Below are positions 52,168 through 60,571 of a stretch of 64,000 nucleotides of DNA, one piece after another (within the stretch, counting starts at the first letter, position 1; the number at the start of each line of letters is the position of its first letter). A model generated the notes under the pieces. That model was not told the DNA's origin. It was given only the letters and a program-made list of their open reading frames with translations, and searched no databases. This DNA is from Janthinobacterium silvisoli (lineage in GTDB: Bacteria; Pseudomonadota; Gammaproteobacteria; Burkholderiales; Burkholderiaceae_D). The position numbers were made by a program, and so were the translations under genes. The stretch is taken from positions 56,170 to 120,169 of the forward strand of contig NZ_JACHCL010000009.1 in the NCBI RefSeq assembly GCF_014200725.1, read 5' to 3'.

Positions 52168-53445
52168 TTATCGACTGGGGCTGAGGAAATCCAGCGTAAA
52201 CGGTGGCGCCTGGCCAGCCATCAGGTCGGCAAGGACACGCGCCGTGCCGGCTGCAAAGGTAAAGCCCAGCGGGCCGTGGCCCACGTTCAGCCATAGATTG
52301 CTATATTTGCTAGGGCCCACCAGCGGCGCGCTGTTCGGCGTGGCGGGCCGCAAGCCGGCCCAGGCCGTGGCTTGCTCATAGTCGGCCGCCTGCGGCATCG
52401 CTTCACGCGCCAGCCGGGTCAGGCCGGCGATGCGGCTCGCATCGATGCGGGTATCGGCGCCCACCATGTCGACCATCGCGGCCACGCGCAGGCTGCCACC
52501 GATGCGCGCATACAGTACCTTGCGCTCGAAATCGGTGATGCTGATCTCGGGCGCCAGGTCTTGTGCGCGGATCGGCGCGTTCAGGCTGTAGCCTTTCAAG
52601 GGATACAGCGGCAGATAGATGCCGGCGCTGGCGGCCAGGTCGCGGCTCTGGATGCCGGCCGCCAGTACGTAGTGATCCGCTTCCAGCAAGCCCAGGCTGG
52701 TATCGATGCCGCTGATCTTGCCGCGGTTCGTCATGAACTGGCGCGCTTCGCCCTTGAGCAGCAAAGCAAAGTTGGGGTGCTCCAGCAGCCGCGCTTCCAA
52801 AGCCTGGCAAAAGGCGTGGCAATCGGCCACCGCCTCGCCTTCGGTAAAAATGCCGCCTGCCAATGCACCCTGCAGCGCGGCCAGGGCCGGTTCGCGCTGT
52901 ACCGCTTGCTCTGGCGTCAGCACGATGCGGACTTCTTCCGATTCCGGCCTGGCCACGGCGCGCTGGAAAATCGCGGGCGAGCGGTAGACGATCAATTTGC
53001 CCGCATCGCGCCAGGCATAGGCTTCCGGTGGCACGGACAGTTCCAGCTGGGCCATGCCGGTTCGGCTCAGTTCGCCCAATTCCAGCAGCTTGGCGGTGGT
53101 GCGGGCATTGCTGGCGGCGTTGCAGTTGCGCAGGAAACTTGCCAGCCAGCGCCATTGGCGCCAGTCCGCCTCGGGACGAAAGCGTAGCGGCCCATCTTTT
53201 TGCAGCATCCATGCCAGCGCTTTCAGGGGCACGCCCGCGTCCGCCAGCGGCGCCACATAGCGATAGCTGAGCTGGCCGCCATTGCGATAACTTGCGGCAA
53301 TGGCCACCTGTTCGTTGCGTTCCAGCACCGTGACCTTGTAGCCGGCCTCTGCCAGCCACCAGGCCGAGGTCAGGCCGACGATGCCAGCACCGATGATGAT
53401 GACTTGCTGTCCTGCTCCTGGGTGCTGCCGGGTTTCTTGCATCAT
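52168..53445 (-). CDS. dadA: D-amino acid dehydrogenase, DadA-like FAD flavoprotein
   Basis: 425 residues from the ATG at 53445 (next ATG directly after it; AGGCGAGG lies just upstream). FAD-binding motif VIIIGAGIVGLTSAWWLAEAGYKVTVLE at about 15-40 (split here only for description), RNGGQLSYRYVAPLADAGVP, and the C-terminal FAD loop NVGHGPLGFTFAAGTARVL. It oxidises D-amino acids, best known for D-alanine, passing electrons to the respiratory chain. No dadX racemase is adjacent. It is divergent from the GntR regulator of the peptidoglycan locus, so D-alanine freed from wall peptides may be a substrate (inference). Confidence 0.87.
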   Translation of the reverse strand: MMQETRQHPGAGQQVIIIGAGIVGLTSAWWLAEAGYKVTVLERNEQVAIAASYRNGGQLSYRYVAPLADAGVPLKALAWMLQKDGPLRFRPEADWRQWRWLASFLRNCNAASNARTTAKLLELGELSRTGMAQLELSVPPEAYAWRDAGKLIVYRSPAIFQRAVARPESEEVRIVLTPEQAVQREPALAALQGALAGGIFTEGEAVADCHAFCQALEARLLEHPNFALLLKGEARQFMTNRGKISGIDTSLGLLEADHYVLAAGIQSRDLAASAGIYLPLYPLKGYSLNAPIRAQDLAPEISITDFERKVLYARIGGSLRVAAMVDMVGADTRIDASRIAGLTRLAREAMPQAADYEQATAWAGLRPATPNSAPLVGPSKYSNLWLNVGHGPLGFTFAAGTARVLADLMAGQAPPFTLDFLSPSR

Positions 53446-53792
53446 GCCTCGCCTGTATTGCATTCGTTGCACTCCCATGGTGCGGGAGCAGTCGATGAAA
53501 GCTTAGAGGCTGGGAAACAAGCGAGCCAATGAAACATCATGGTGCAGCCATAACTTCCAGGAATGCATAGCACGGCATTTCCGCGCAGTTGCATGGAAAC
53601 TGCCTGCCACAATCTGGTGCGTGATCAAATACAACATTGTCTATTTGTTTATCAATGTTGACGTTTGGAACACTGAAACATTGTTTTTTTCACTTTATAA
53701 CCGTTATTTATGCCCATTTTCCATTTATTCATGGTTGGATGGCATACGCACAAGCGCCTTCGCTATTACACTAGTCATACAAGGAGAACTGT
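53446..53792. promoter_or_regulatory. Intergenic control region with three AACATTG half-sites
   Basis: 347 bases between dadA and the GntR regulator, AT-rich at 53620-53770. AACATTG (53633-53639) and CAATGTT (53653-53659) form an inverted pair with a 13-base spacer, and a third direct AACATTG lies at 53677-53683. These are candidate operators for the adjacent GntR protein. AGGAGAA just before 53793 is its ribosome binding site. Confidence 0.45.
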
Positions 53793-54533
53793 ATGAGCCG
53801 GACCAGTGTGGAAATCAAGGTCGATTTAAATGACAATTCGCCTTTATATATGCAGATCGCCCGCAAGCTGAGCGATGACGTGCGTAACGGTCGTTACCAG
53901 GTAGACCAGGCTTTGCCATCTGAACGTACCCTGTCCGAATTGCTCGACGTGTCGCGCGTGACTGCGCGCAAGGCCATCGACCAGCTGGTCGAGCAGGGCC
54001 TCGTCGTGCGCCGCCGCGGATCGGGCAACTATATTGCCCCCCGTATCGAGCAGCCGCTATCGAATCTGTCGAGCTTTTCCGAACAATTGCAGCAGCGCGG
54101 CTACCGTCCCGGTTCGCGCTGGCTCAAGCGCGAAGTGGTGATTGCCAGCAGCGACGATCAACTGAGCCTGGGCCTGCCCCAGAATACCAAGGTGGCGCGC
54201 CTGGAACGCTTGCGCCTGGCTGACGACGTGGTGATGGCATATGAAGTGAGCGTTTTGCCGTTCAGCGTGGTACCGGACCCGGCTGCCGTGGGCGATTCCC
54301 TGTATGCCTATTTAAACAGCATCCGCAAAGCGCCCGTGCGCGCCTTGCAGCACATCCGCGCCATGAACGCGACAGCCGTGCTGGCCGAACAACTGGGCGT
54401 GCCCGATGGCCAGGCCGTGCTGTTCATCACGCGTATCGCCTACCTGGAAACGGGCGAGGCGGTGGAGCTGACGCATTCTTACTGCCGCAGCGATCATTAC
54501 GATTTCGTAGCAGAAATGCGCCGCAGTCCATAA
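53793..54533 (+). CDS. GntR-family regulator of the HutC/NagR type
   Basis: 246 residues. GntR winged helix at about 12-80 (LYMQIARKLSDDVRNGRYQV, PSERTLSELLDVSRVTARKA, VVRRRGSGNYIAP). A UTRA effector domain follows at about 95-240 (LGLPQNTKVARLERLRLADD, VELTHSYCRSDHYDFVAEM). NagR/DasR-type members sense amino-sugar phosphates. The gene heads the murQ-ampG run, so an effector such as MurNAc-6-phosphate or GlcNAc-6-phosphate is likely, though not proven by sequence. Confidence 0.9.
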   Translation: MSRTSVEIKVDLNDNSPLYMQIARKLSDDVRNGRYQVDQALPSERTLSELLDVSRVTARKAIDQLVEQGLVVRRRGSGNYIAPRIEQPLSNLSSFSEQLQQRGYRPGSRWLKREVVIASSDDQLSLGLPQNTKVARLERLRLADDVVMAYEVSVLPFSVVPDPAAVGDSLYAYLNSIRKAPVRALQHIRAMNATAVLAEQLGVPDGQAVLFITRIAYLETGEAVELTHSYCRSDHYDFVAEMRRSP

Positions 54534-54622
54534 GTCCCCGTTATGCCCGCCTGACATCCTTTCATGGCTGACTGCTTTGCTTGGTATTAAACTGGTTTCA
54601 TCGTTTAACATGTTCGGAAGTC

Positions 54623-55504
54623 ATGCTGAAAACTGAAACCCCGAGCCGGCGGCATCCGGAGTTGGATACTTATCCGGTCGAGCAACTGGTGGCGGCCTTT
54701 GTCGATGACCAGTTCTGGGCCGTCGAAGCGGTGCGGCTGGCGTCGCCGCATATCCGCGCAGCCGTGACGGCCGCCTTGCCCCGTATCGCCGCTGGCGGGC
54801 GCCTGCTGTATGTGGGCGCGGGCACTTCGGGGCGGCTTGGCGTGCTCGACAGTGTAGAACTGAATCCCACCTTTTCCTGGCCGCCCGAGCGGGCGGTCGC
54901 CCTCCTGGCCGGTGGCCAGGGCGCCATGTTCACCGCCGTCGAAGGCGCGGAAGATGATCTTGAGCAAGGAGGGCTGGACTTGCTCACTCTTCAGCCGCAG
55001 CCGGACGACGTGGTGATCCTGCTGGCCGCATCCGGCGCCACGCCGTATGTGCTGGGGGCGTTGCGGGCGGCGCGCGAGGCGGGCGCCTTGACAATAGGCA
55101 TCGCCAATAATCCCGGCGCGCCGGTGGCGCTGAAGGCGGAATACGGCATCGTGCTCGACACGGGCGCGGAAGTGATTTCTGGCAGCACCCGGCTAAAGGC
55201 GGGCACGGCGCAAAAAATTACCCTGAATACGATTTCCAGTGCGCTGATGGTCGGTTTGCATAAAACCTATGGAAACTTGATGGTAGACTTGAAGCCGACC
55301 AACGCCAAGCTGATTTTGCGGGCGGTGCGGTTGACCATGCACGCCACCGGCGCCGATGAAGCGCAGGCTAGGGCAGTGCTGGAGCAATGCCAGTTTCACG
55401 TCAAGGTGGCGATGGTTGCCTTGTTAAAAAAAATCACCACAGACCAGGCACAGGCATTGTTGGCCGGAGCGAACGGCAGTGTGCGGGCAGCACTGGCGGC
55501 TTGA
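54623..55504 (+). CDS. murQ: N-acetylmuramic acid 6-phosphate etherase MurQ
   Basis: 293 residues from the ATG at 54623 (CGGAAG upstream); an ATG at 54581 lacks a ribosome binding site. SIS fold with GRLLYVGAGTSGRLGVLDSVELNPTF split by the catalytic-loop GAGTSGRLG, VEGAEDD and the C-terminal GNLMVDLKPTNAKLILRA. It cleaves the lactyl ether of MurNAc-6-phosphate, giving GlcNAc-6-phosphate and lactate in the cytoplasm. The substrate would be made by the BadF-type kinase encoded downstream. Confidence 0.95.
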   Translation: MLKTETPSRRHPELDTYPVEQLVAAFVDDQFWAVEAVRLASPHIRAAVTAALPRIAAGGRLLYVGAGTSGRLGVLDSVELNPTFSWPPERAVALLAGGQGAMFTAVEGAEDDLEQGGLDLLTLQPQPDDVVILLAASGATPYVLGALRAAREAGALTIGIANNPGAPVALKAEYGIVLDTGAEVISGSTRLKAGTAQKITLNTISSALMVGLHKTYGNLMVDLKPTNAKLILRAVRLTMHATGADEAQARAVLEQCQFHVKVAMVALLKKITTDQAQALLAGANGSVRAALAA

Positions 55505-55549
55505 TCCGATGGCGCATCATTCTTTTGTCCGGTCGAAGACGAAGGATGT

Positions 55550-56845
55550 ATGGAGCTTGTGAAACACAGCGCGCCAGCGCGCGCGACTAATCCATGGCAG
55601 TGGATCCCCACCCTGTATTTTGGCCAGGGCATCCCTTATGTTGTTGTCATGACACTGTCCGTGATCATGTACAAGAACTACGGTTTTTCCAATACCGATA
55701 TCGCGCTCTACACGAGCTGGCTGTACCTGCCATGGGTCATCAAGCCGCTATGGTCGCCCTTCATCGATATGTACCGTACCAAGCGTTTCTGGATTATCGG
55801 CTTGCAGCTGGTGATCGGCGCGGCGCTGGCGCTGGTGGCCTTGACCACGGCCCTGCCCCATTTCTTCCAGATCAGCCTGGCGATTTTCTGGCTGATGGCC
55901 TTCAGTTCGGCTACGCATGATATTGCCGCCGATGGTTTTTATATGCTGGGCCTGGAGCAACACCAGCAAGCGGCCTTCGTCGGCGTGCGCAGCACCTTTT
56001 ATCGCCTGGCGATGATCGCCGGTCAGGGCGGCCTGGTGTTTCTGGCCGGCTATCTGACGCATGTCACGGGCAATGTGCAACTGGCCTGGTCCAGCGTGTT
56101 CGCCATCCTGGCGGGCTTGTTCATCGCCCTCTTCATCTATCACTATTTTGTGTTGCCCAAGCCAGCCGACGATAAGCCCAGCATCGCGCGTGACGGCGCC
56201 TCGCCGCTGCAGGAATTCCTTGCCACCTTTGCCGCCTTCTTCAAGAAAAAAGATATTGTCGTCATCCTCGGTTTTTTACTGCTGTTCCGCCTTGGCGAAG
56301 CGCAATTGCTGAAACTGGCCGCGCCCTTCCTGCTGGACCCCGTGAGCAAGGGCGGCCTGGGACTTTCCACGGAAGAAGTCGGCCTGGTCTACGGCACCAT
56401 CGGCGTGATCGCGCTGACCCTGGGCGGTTTGCTGGGCGGTTATGTGATTTCCCGCTTCGGCTTGAAGCGTATGTTGTGGATCATGGTGCTGGCTGTGCAC
56501 TTGCCCGACCTGGTATTTGTTTACCTGGCCACGGCTTTGCCCAGCAATATCTATCTGATCGCTGGCGGCATCGCACTGGAGCAATTCGGTTATGGCTTCG
56601 GTTTTGCTTCTTATATGTTGTACATGATCATGGTGTCCGACGGCGCCCATAAAACCGCCCATTACGCCATTTGTACGGGCTTCATGGCTCTGGGCATGAT
56701 GTTGCCCGGCATGGCCAGCGGCTGGATACAGCAATGGCTAGGCTATCAGCACTTCTTCATCTGGGTCTGCATCGCCACCGTGCCCGCCTTCATCATGGCG
56801 GCGCTGGTCAAGATCGATCCCGAATTCGGCAAGAAGGCTGCCTGA
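55550..56845 (+). CDS. ampG: AmpG-like MFS muropeptide importer
   Basis: 431 residues with twelve predicted membrane helices. The N-terminal WIPTLYFGQGIPYVVVMTLS segment and SATHDIAADGFYMLGL in helix 4-5 are typical of AmpG. AmpG brings GlcNAc-anhydroMurNAc-peptides into the cytoplasm. It starts 45 bases after murQ in the same orientation and is followed by a hairpin at 56858-56890. Confidence 0.88.
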   Translation: MELVKHSAPARATNPWQWIPTLYFGQGIPYVVVMTLSVIMYKNYGFSNTDIALYTSWLYLPWVIKPLWSPFIDMYRTKRFWIIGLQLVIGAALALVALTTALPHFFQISLAIFWLMAFSSATHDIAADGFYMLGLEQHQQAAFVGVRSTFYRLAMIAGQGGLVFLAGYLTHVTGNVQLAWSSVFAILAGLFIALFIYHYFVLPKPADDKPSIARDGASPLQEFLATFAAFFKKKDIVVILGFLLLFRLGEAQLLKLAAPFLLDPVSKGGLGLSTEEVGLVYGTIGVIALTLGGLLGGYVISRFGLKRMLWIMVLAVHLPDLVFVYLATALPSNIYLIAGGIALEQFGYGFGFASYMLYMIMVSDGAHKTAHYAICTGFMALGMMLPGMASGWIQQWLGYQHFFIWVCIATVPAFIMAALVKIDPEFGKKAA

Positions 56846-56857
56846 CGTTCATGATGG

Positions 56858-56925
56858 CTGTGCGTGGCTTCACCGAATGCCCACGCACAGTAAAATGCCC
56901 CGCTTAGTTGCGTACTTAGTTGCGT
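56858..56925. repeat. Hairpin and 12-base-period direct repeats between ampG and the glycosyl hydrolase gene
   Basis: CTGTGCGTGG (56858-56867) and CCACGCACAG (56881-56890) form a perfect 10-base stem. Just after it, CTTAGTTGCGT occurs at 56903-56913 and again at 56915-56925. The first may terminate the murQ-ampG transcript; the second, at a 12-base period, resembles a tandem binding site before the next gene. Confidence 0.6.
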
Positions 56926-56974
56926 CATTGACTGCGTGATCATCGATCGGACCCTATTTCTGCAAGGAATTGTT

Positions 56975-58636
56975 TTGCTTTCTACATTGAAAAAACGGCT
57001 GGGCGCCGCCGCCAGTGCGATCGCCGCGCTGGCCGTGGCCGGCTTGCTCAGCAGCTGTACCAGCACCAAAATGCCGTCTGATGTGAATCCCGGTATGACG
57101 GCTTTGCCAGGCTTGCCGCCCGTCGAGCACATCACGGGCGAAGTGCCGCCACCGGCGCCGCGTGAATTCCGCGCCGCCTGGGTATCGACCGTCGCCAATA
57201 TCGACTGGCCCAGCCGCAGCAACTTGCCGGTGGCCAAACAGCAGGCGGAAGCCATCGCTATCCTCGACCGCGCCAAGTCCTTGAATCTGAATGCGATCGT
57301 GCTGCAGGTGCGCCCCAGCGCCGATGCCATTTACCCGTCGCAGTTGGAACCATGGTCCGAATATCTGACGGGCAAGCAAGGCCAGCCGCCGTTGCCCATG
57401 TATGACCCGCTGGCCTTCTGGGTAACCCAAGCGCATGCGCGCGGCCTGGAATTGCACGCCTGGTTCAATCCCTACCGCGCCCGCCACGCTACTGCCAAGT
57501 CGCCGCTCGCGCGCGACAGTTTCGCCGTCACCAACCCAGCATCCGTCAAGCAATACGGCCGCTATCTGTGGATGGATCCAGGCGATGCCGCAGCTTCCAA
57601 GCACACCACCGATGTGGTGCTCGACGTGGTGCGCCGCTACGATATCGATGGCGTGCATATCGACGATTATTTTTATCCCTATCCTATCGATGCGCCCGGC
57701 GCGGGCAGCAATGCCGGCGCCGGTGCAGAAGCTGCCGCACTCGATGCAGGCAGCGGCGGCGCCAAGCGCGAGCTGCCCTTCCCCGATGAACCGTCGTGGC
57801 AGCAATATCTGCTGGGTGGCGGCCAACTGGACCGCGCTTCCTGGCGCCGCCAGAATGTGAACCAGCTGATCGAGTCTTTGTATACGGGCATCCACCGCGA
57901 AAAGAGCTGGGTGCGTTTCGGCATCAGCCCCTTCGGTATCGGCCGCCCGGACCGCCGCCCGCCAGGCATCGTCGGTTTCAGCCAGTACGATAAATTGTAT
58001 GCGGATGCGGAACTGTGGTTGTCCAGGGGCTGGCTCGATTATCTGTCGCCGCAACTGTACTGGCCGGTAGGACAGGCGCCACAGGCGTTTGGCGTGCTGC
58101 TCGACTATTGGCTGGCGCAAAATCCGTATGGCCGCCATATATGGCCGGGCCTGTACACCAGCCGCATCGACAATACGGCCAAGTCTTACACGCCGCAAGA
58201 GATCATCAAGCAGATTGAATTGACGCGCACGCGGCCCGGTGCGAATGGTCAGGTGCATTTCAGCATGATTCCCCTGATGCAAAACCGCAAGGGCATCAGC
58301 GATCAATTGAAAGCCACGGTCTACCAGAGCCCTGCCCTGATTCCCGCCACGCCATGGCTGGGCACGGAAGCGCCAGGCACGCCGACGGTGATCATGCGCC
58401 GCGATACGACCAGCGTGAACCTGAAATTCACGGCGGGCGCTGGCAAGCCCGTGACCCAGTACGCGGTCTGGGCCCGTTACGGCGCAGACTGGCGTTTCAC
58501 GGTGGTCTCTGGTCTACAAAGCGAACTGACCCTGGTGGACGATTCCACCGGTAAAGTCAATGCCGTGGTGGTCAGCGCCGTGGACCGTCTCGGCAATGAA
58601 AGCCCCCGCGTCACTTTACGCCAGCCGGCCCAGTAA
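56975..58636 (+). CDS. GHL10-family glycosyl hydrolase lipoprotein, DigH (YddW)-like
   Basis: 553 residues when started at the TTG at 56975, which has AAGGA six bases upstream; a GTG at 56936 would add 13 residues and has no such site. A lipoprotein signal ends at the lipobox LSSC. The GHL10 (DUF187) barrel spans about 50-400 (REFRAAWVSTVANIDWPS, GLELHAWFNPYRARHA, VHIDDYFYPYP, GWLDYLSPQLYWPVG). A fibronectin-like domain is at the end. E. coli DigH of this family cuts peptide-free glycan strands. The context with murQ, ampG and an amidase supports peptidoglycan as substrate. Confidence 0.85.
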   Translation: MLSTLKKRLGAAASAIAALAVAGLLSSCTSTKMPSDVNPGMTALPGLPPVEHITGEVPPPAPREFRAAWVSTVANIDWPSRSNLPVAKQQAEAIAILDRAKSLNLNAIVLQVRPSADAIYPSQLEPWSEYLTGKQGQPPLPMYDPLAFWVTQAHARGLELHAWFNPYRARHATAKSPLARDSFAVTNPASVKQYGRYLWMDPGDAAASKHTTDVVLDVVRRYDIDGVHIDDYFYPYPIDAPGAGSNAGAGAEAAALDAGSGGAKRELPFPDEPSWQQYLLGGGQLDRASWRRQNVNQLIESLYTGIHREKSWVRFGISPFGIGRPDRRPPGIVGFSQYDKLYADAELWLSRGWLDYLSPQLYWPVGQAPQAFGVLLDYWLAQNPYGRHIWPGLYTSRIDNTAKSYTPQEIIKQIELTRTRPGANGQVHFSMIPLMQNRKGISDQLKATVYQSPALIPATPWLGTEAPGTPTVIMRRDTTSVNLKFTAGAGKPVTQYAVWARYGADWRFTVVSGLQSELTLVDDSTGKVNAVVVSAVDRLGNESPRVTLRQPAQ

Positions 58637-58654
58637 AGGCTGTCCACCTATAAC

Positions 58655-58693
58655 CTGCAGGCATGAAACATGCGCAAGCTTTCATGCCTGCAG
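58655..58693. other. 14-base perfect inverted repeat between the hydrolase and kinase genes
   Basis: CTGCAGGCATGAAA (58655-58668) and TTTCATGCCTGCAG (58680-58693) are exact reverse complements around 11 bases. There is no T-run. It could be a terminator-like structure or an operator. Its presence argues that the kinase starts after it, at 58720. Confidence 0.75.
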
Positions 58694-58719
58694 CGCTTGC
58701 TTGGCTTTACACTGATGCG

Positions 58720-59640
58720 ATGACTTCTTTCTCTACAGACAGGCTGGGCTTGGGTATCGATGCGGGCGGCACGCAAACGCGCTGGGCCTTGGCCAGCGTG
58801 GACGGCAGCATCGTTGCCGAAGGCGCGGTAGAGGGACTATCTGCCTTGCAAATGAGCAGCGCCGCAGGCCGCACCGCCTTGCAGACCACCTTTACCAAGC
58901 TGTGTCAGGAGGTATCGGACATCGGCCAGCCGACCCAGGTATTGGCTGGGCTGACAGGTTTTGGTGGCGATGGCGCCATGTTGACCGGCTTGCTGGCAGA
59001 ATTGCTGGCGCTGGACGTGGCAAACGTGAGCTTGGGCAACGATATTGAAATTGCTTATCGCGACAGTTTTGAATTGGGTGAAGGATATCTGGTCTACGCA
59101 GGGACGGGCTCGATTGCCGCCTGGATTGATCAGGATGGCGGCTTTCACCGCGCGGGTGGCCGTGGCGTGTTGTTAGATGATGGCGGCGGCGGTTACTGGA
59201 TCGCACGGGAAGCCCTGCGGCAAATTTGGCGCCGCGAAGATGAGTGCCCGGGCAGTTGGCAAAGCTCTCCCATGGCTGAGGCCGTGTTCGCGCATCTCGG
59301 CGGCAGCGACTGGTCCGTGTCGCGCGACTTTATGTATGGGCAAGACCGCGGTACGATAGGCCGTCTGGCGCTGGCCGTGGCTGCTGCTGCCGACACCGAT
59401 CCGCTGGCGCTTGATATTGTGCAGCGCGCCGGCCAGGAACTGGCGCGGCTGGCGCTGGCCTTGATCGACCGCTATGGTCCGCGTCCCGTGGTATTGGCGG
59501 GCCGTGCGGCGCAATTGCACCCAGCCATCTTTGCCGCCATGCAGGCCGCTTTACCCGCATCGCTGGCGCTGCAGCAAAAAGTGGCGCGTGCGCATGTGGC
59601 GGCGGCGCGTTTAGCCGCCAGGTCACAGCCGATTACCTAA
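58720..59640 (+). CDS. BadF/BadG-family sugar kinase, probable MurNAc/GlcNAc kinase
   Basis: 306 residues from the ATG at 58720 (MTSFSTDRLGLGIDAGGTQT); an upstream ATG at 58663 lies inside a hairpin. ASKHA-fold motifs: phosphate-1 LGIDAGGTQTRWAL, connect-1 GFGGDGAML, phosphate-2 YLVYAGTGSIAAW, GRGVLLDDGGGGYWIAREAL and adenosine loop VVLAGRAAQLHPAI. The family includes GlcNAc kinase and the MurK kinase that phosphorylates MurNAc and GlcNAc. It is not AnmK. Next to murQ, production of MurNAc-6-phosphate is the obvious suggestion; sequence alone cannot fix the sugar. Confidence 0.82.
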   Translation: MTSFSTDRLGLGIDAGGTQTRWALASVDGSIVAEGAVEGLSALQMSSAAGRTALQTTFTKLCQEVSDIGQPTQVLAGLTGFGGDGAMLTGLLAELLALDVANVSLGNDIEIAYRDSFELGEGYLVYAGTGSIAAWIDQDGGFHRAGGRGVLLDDGGGGYWIAREALRQIWRREDECPGSWQSSPMAEAVFAHLGGSDWSVSRDFMYGQDRGTIGRLALAVAAAADTDPLALDIVQRAGQELARLALALIDRYGPRPVVLAGRAAQLHPAIFAAMQAALPASLALQQKVARAHVAAARLAARSQPIT

Positions 59641-59667
59641 CTTATTTACTCAGATGATGGATTACTC

Positions 59668-60489
59668 ATGAAAATACTCGTTCTCGCCCTGTTCATGGCC
59701 TTGCTGTCCGCCTGTACCACCACGCCAGCACCCCACATCGACCATAGCCTGACGGCGCGCGGCCAGAGCCCGCGCGTGAAATTCATCATCATCCACTACA
59801 CCGTCAGCAACCTGCCCCGCTCGATCCAGATCCTCACGCAGCAGGAAGTGAGCAGCCACTACTTGCTGACCGATACGGCCACGCCGAAGTTTTATGCGCT
59901 GGTCGATGAGTCGCGCCAGGCCAATCACGCGGGTGTGAGTAACTGGAAGACTTATACACAGTTGAATGTCAGCTCGATCGGTATCGAGATCGTCAATCCC
60001 GGCTACACGGACTCGCCCGAAGGCCGCATCTGGTATCCCTTCCCGCAGGCGCAGATCGATGAATTGATTCCACTGCTGAAAGATATCGTGGCCCGCTACA
60101 ATATTTCGCCAGAAAATATCCTTGGCCACAACGAGATCGCGCCGCAACGCAAGCAAGATCCTGGACCGCTGTTCCCATGGCGCCAGCTAGCCGACGCGGG
60201 CCTGATCGTTTGGCCAGATGCCAACCGGGTTGCCGAACAGCGATTGATTTTTGACCAGCAAGTGCCGGATGCCACCTGGTTCCAGAAGAAGCTGGCCCAG
60301 CACGGTTATGCCACGCCGCAGACGGGCATCTTTGACGAAGCCACGCGCAATGTCCTGATCGCCTTCCAGATGAAGTACCGCAATACCCGCTTCGATGGCA
60401 TGCCCGATGGCGAAACGGCGGCCTTGCTGGAAGTATTGACGACGCCGGCCGCGAAGGCCGTGCCCGTGCCAGCTGTTGCAACAAAGTAG
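59668..60489 (+). CDS. amiD: N-acetylmuramoyl-L-alanine amidase, AmiD-like lipoprotein
   Basis: 273 residues. Short lipoprotein signal with lipobox LSAC (VLALFMALLSACTTT). The Amidase_2 zinc domain spans about 35-175, with zinc ligands in FIIIHYTVS, HAGVSNWK and LGHNEIAPQRKQDPGPLFPW. A peptidoglycan-binding domain is at about 190-255 (TWFQKKLAQHGYATPQTGIF). AmiD releases peptides from MurNAc or anhydroMurNAc at the inner face of the outer membrane. The gene follows the kinase by 27 bases. Confidence 0.93.
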   Translation: MKILVLALFMALLSACTTTPAPHIDHSLTARGQSPRVKFIIIHYTVSNLPRSIQILTQQEVSSHYLLTDTATPKFYALVDESRQANHAGVSNWKTYTQLNVSSIGIEIVNPGYTDSPEGRIWYPFPQAQIDELIPLLKDIVARYNISPENILGHNEIAPQRKQDPGPLFPWRQLADAGLIVWPDANRVAEQRLIFDQQVPDATWFQKKLAQHGYATPQTGIFDEATRNVLIAFQMKYRNTRFDGMPDGETAALLEVLTTPAAKAVPVPAVATK

Positions 60490-60571
60490 CATGCGGTTCC
60501 AGCCCATGACTTTTTCTTATATGCTTAATTCTTACGGCCTCCAGGGCTGAAGCGCGATAAAGGAATAAGTC

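Noticed and set aside
56954..58306. 450-codon minus-strand open frame opposite the DigH-like gene
   Set aside because: Shadow frame; the opposite strand has a lipoprotein signal and GHL10 motifs.
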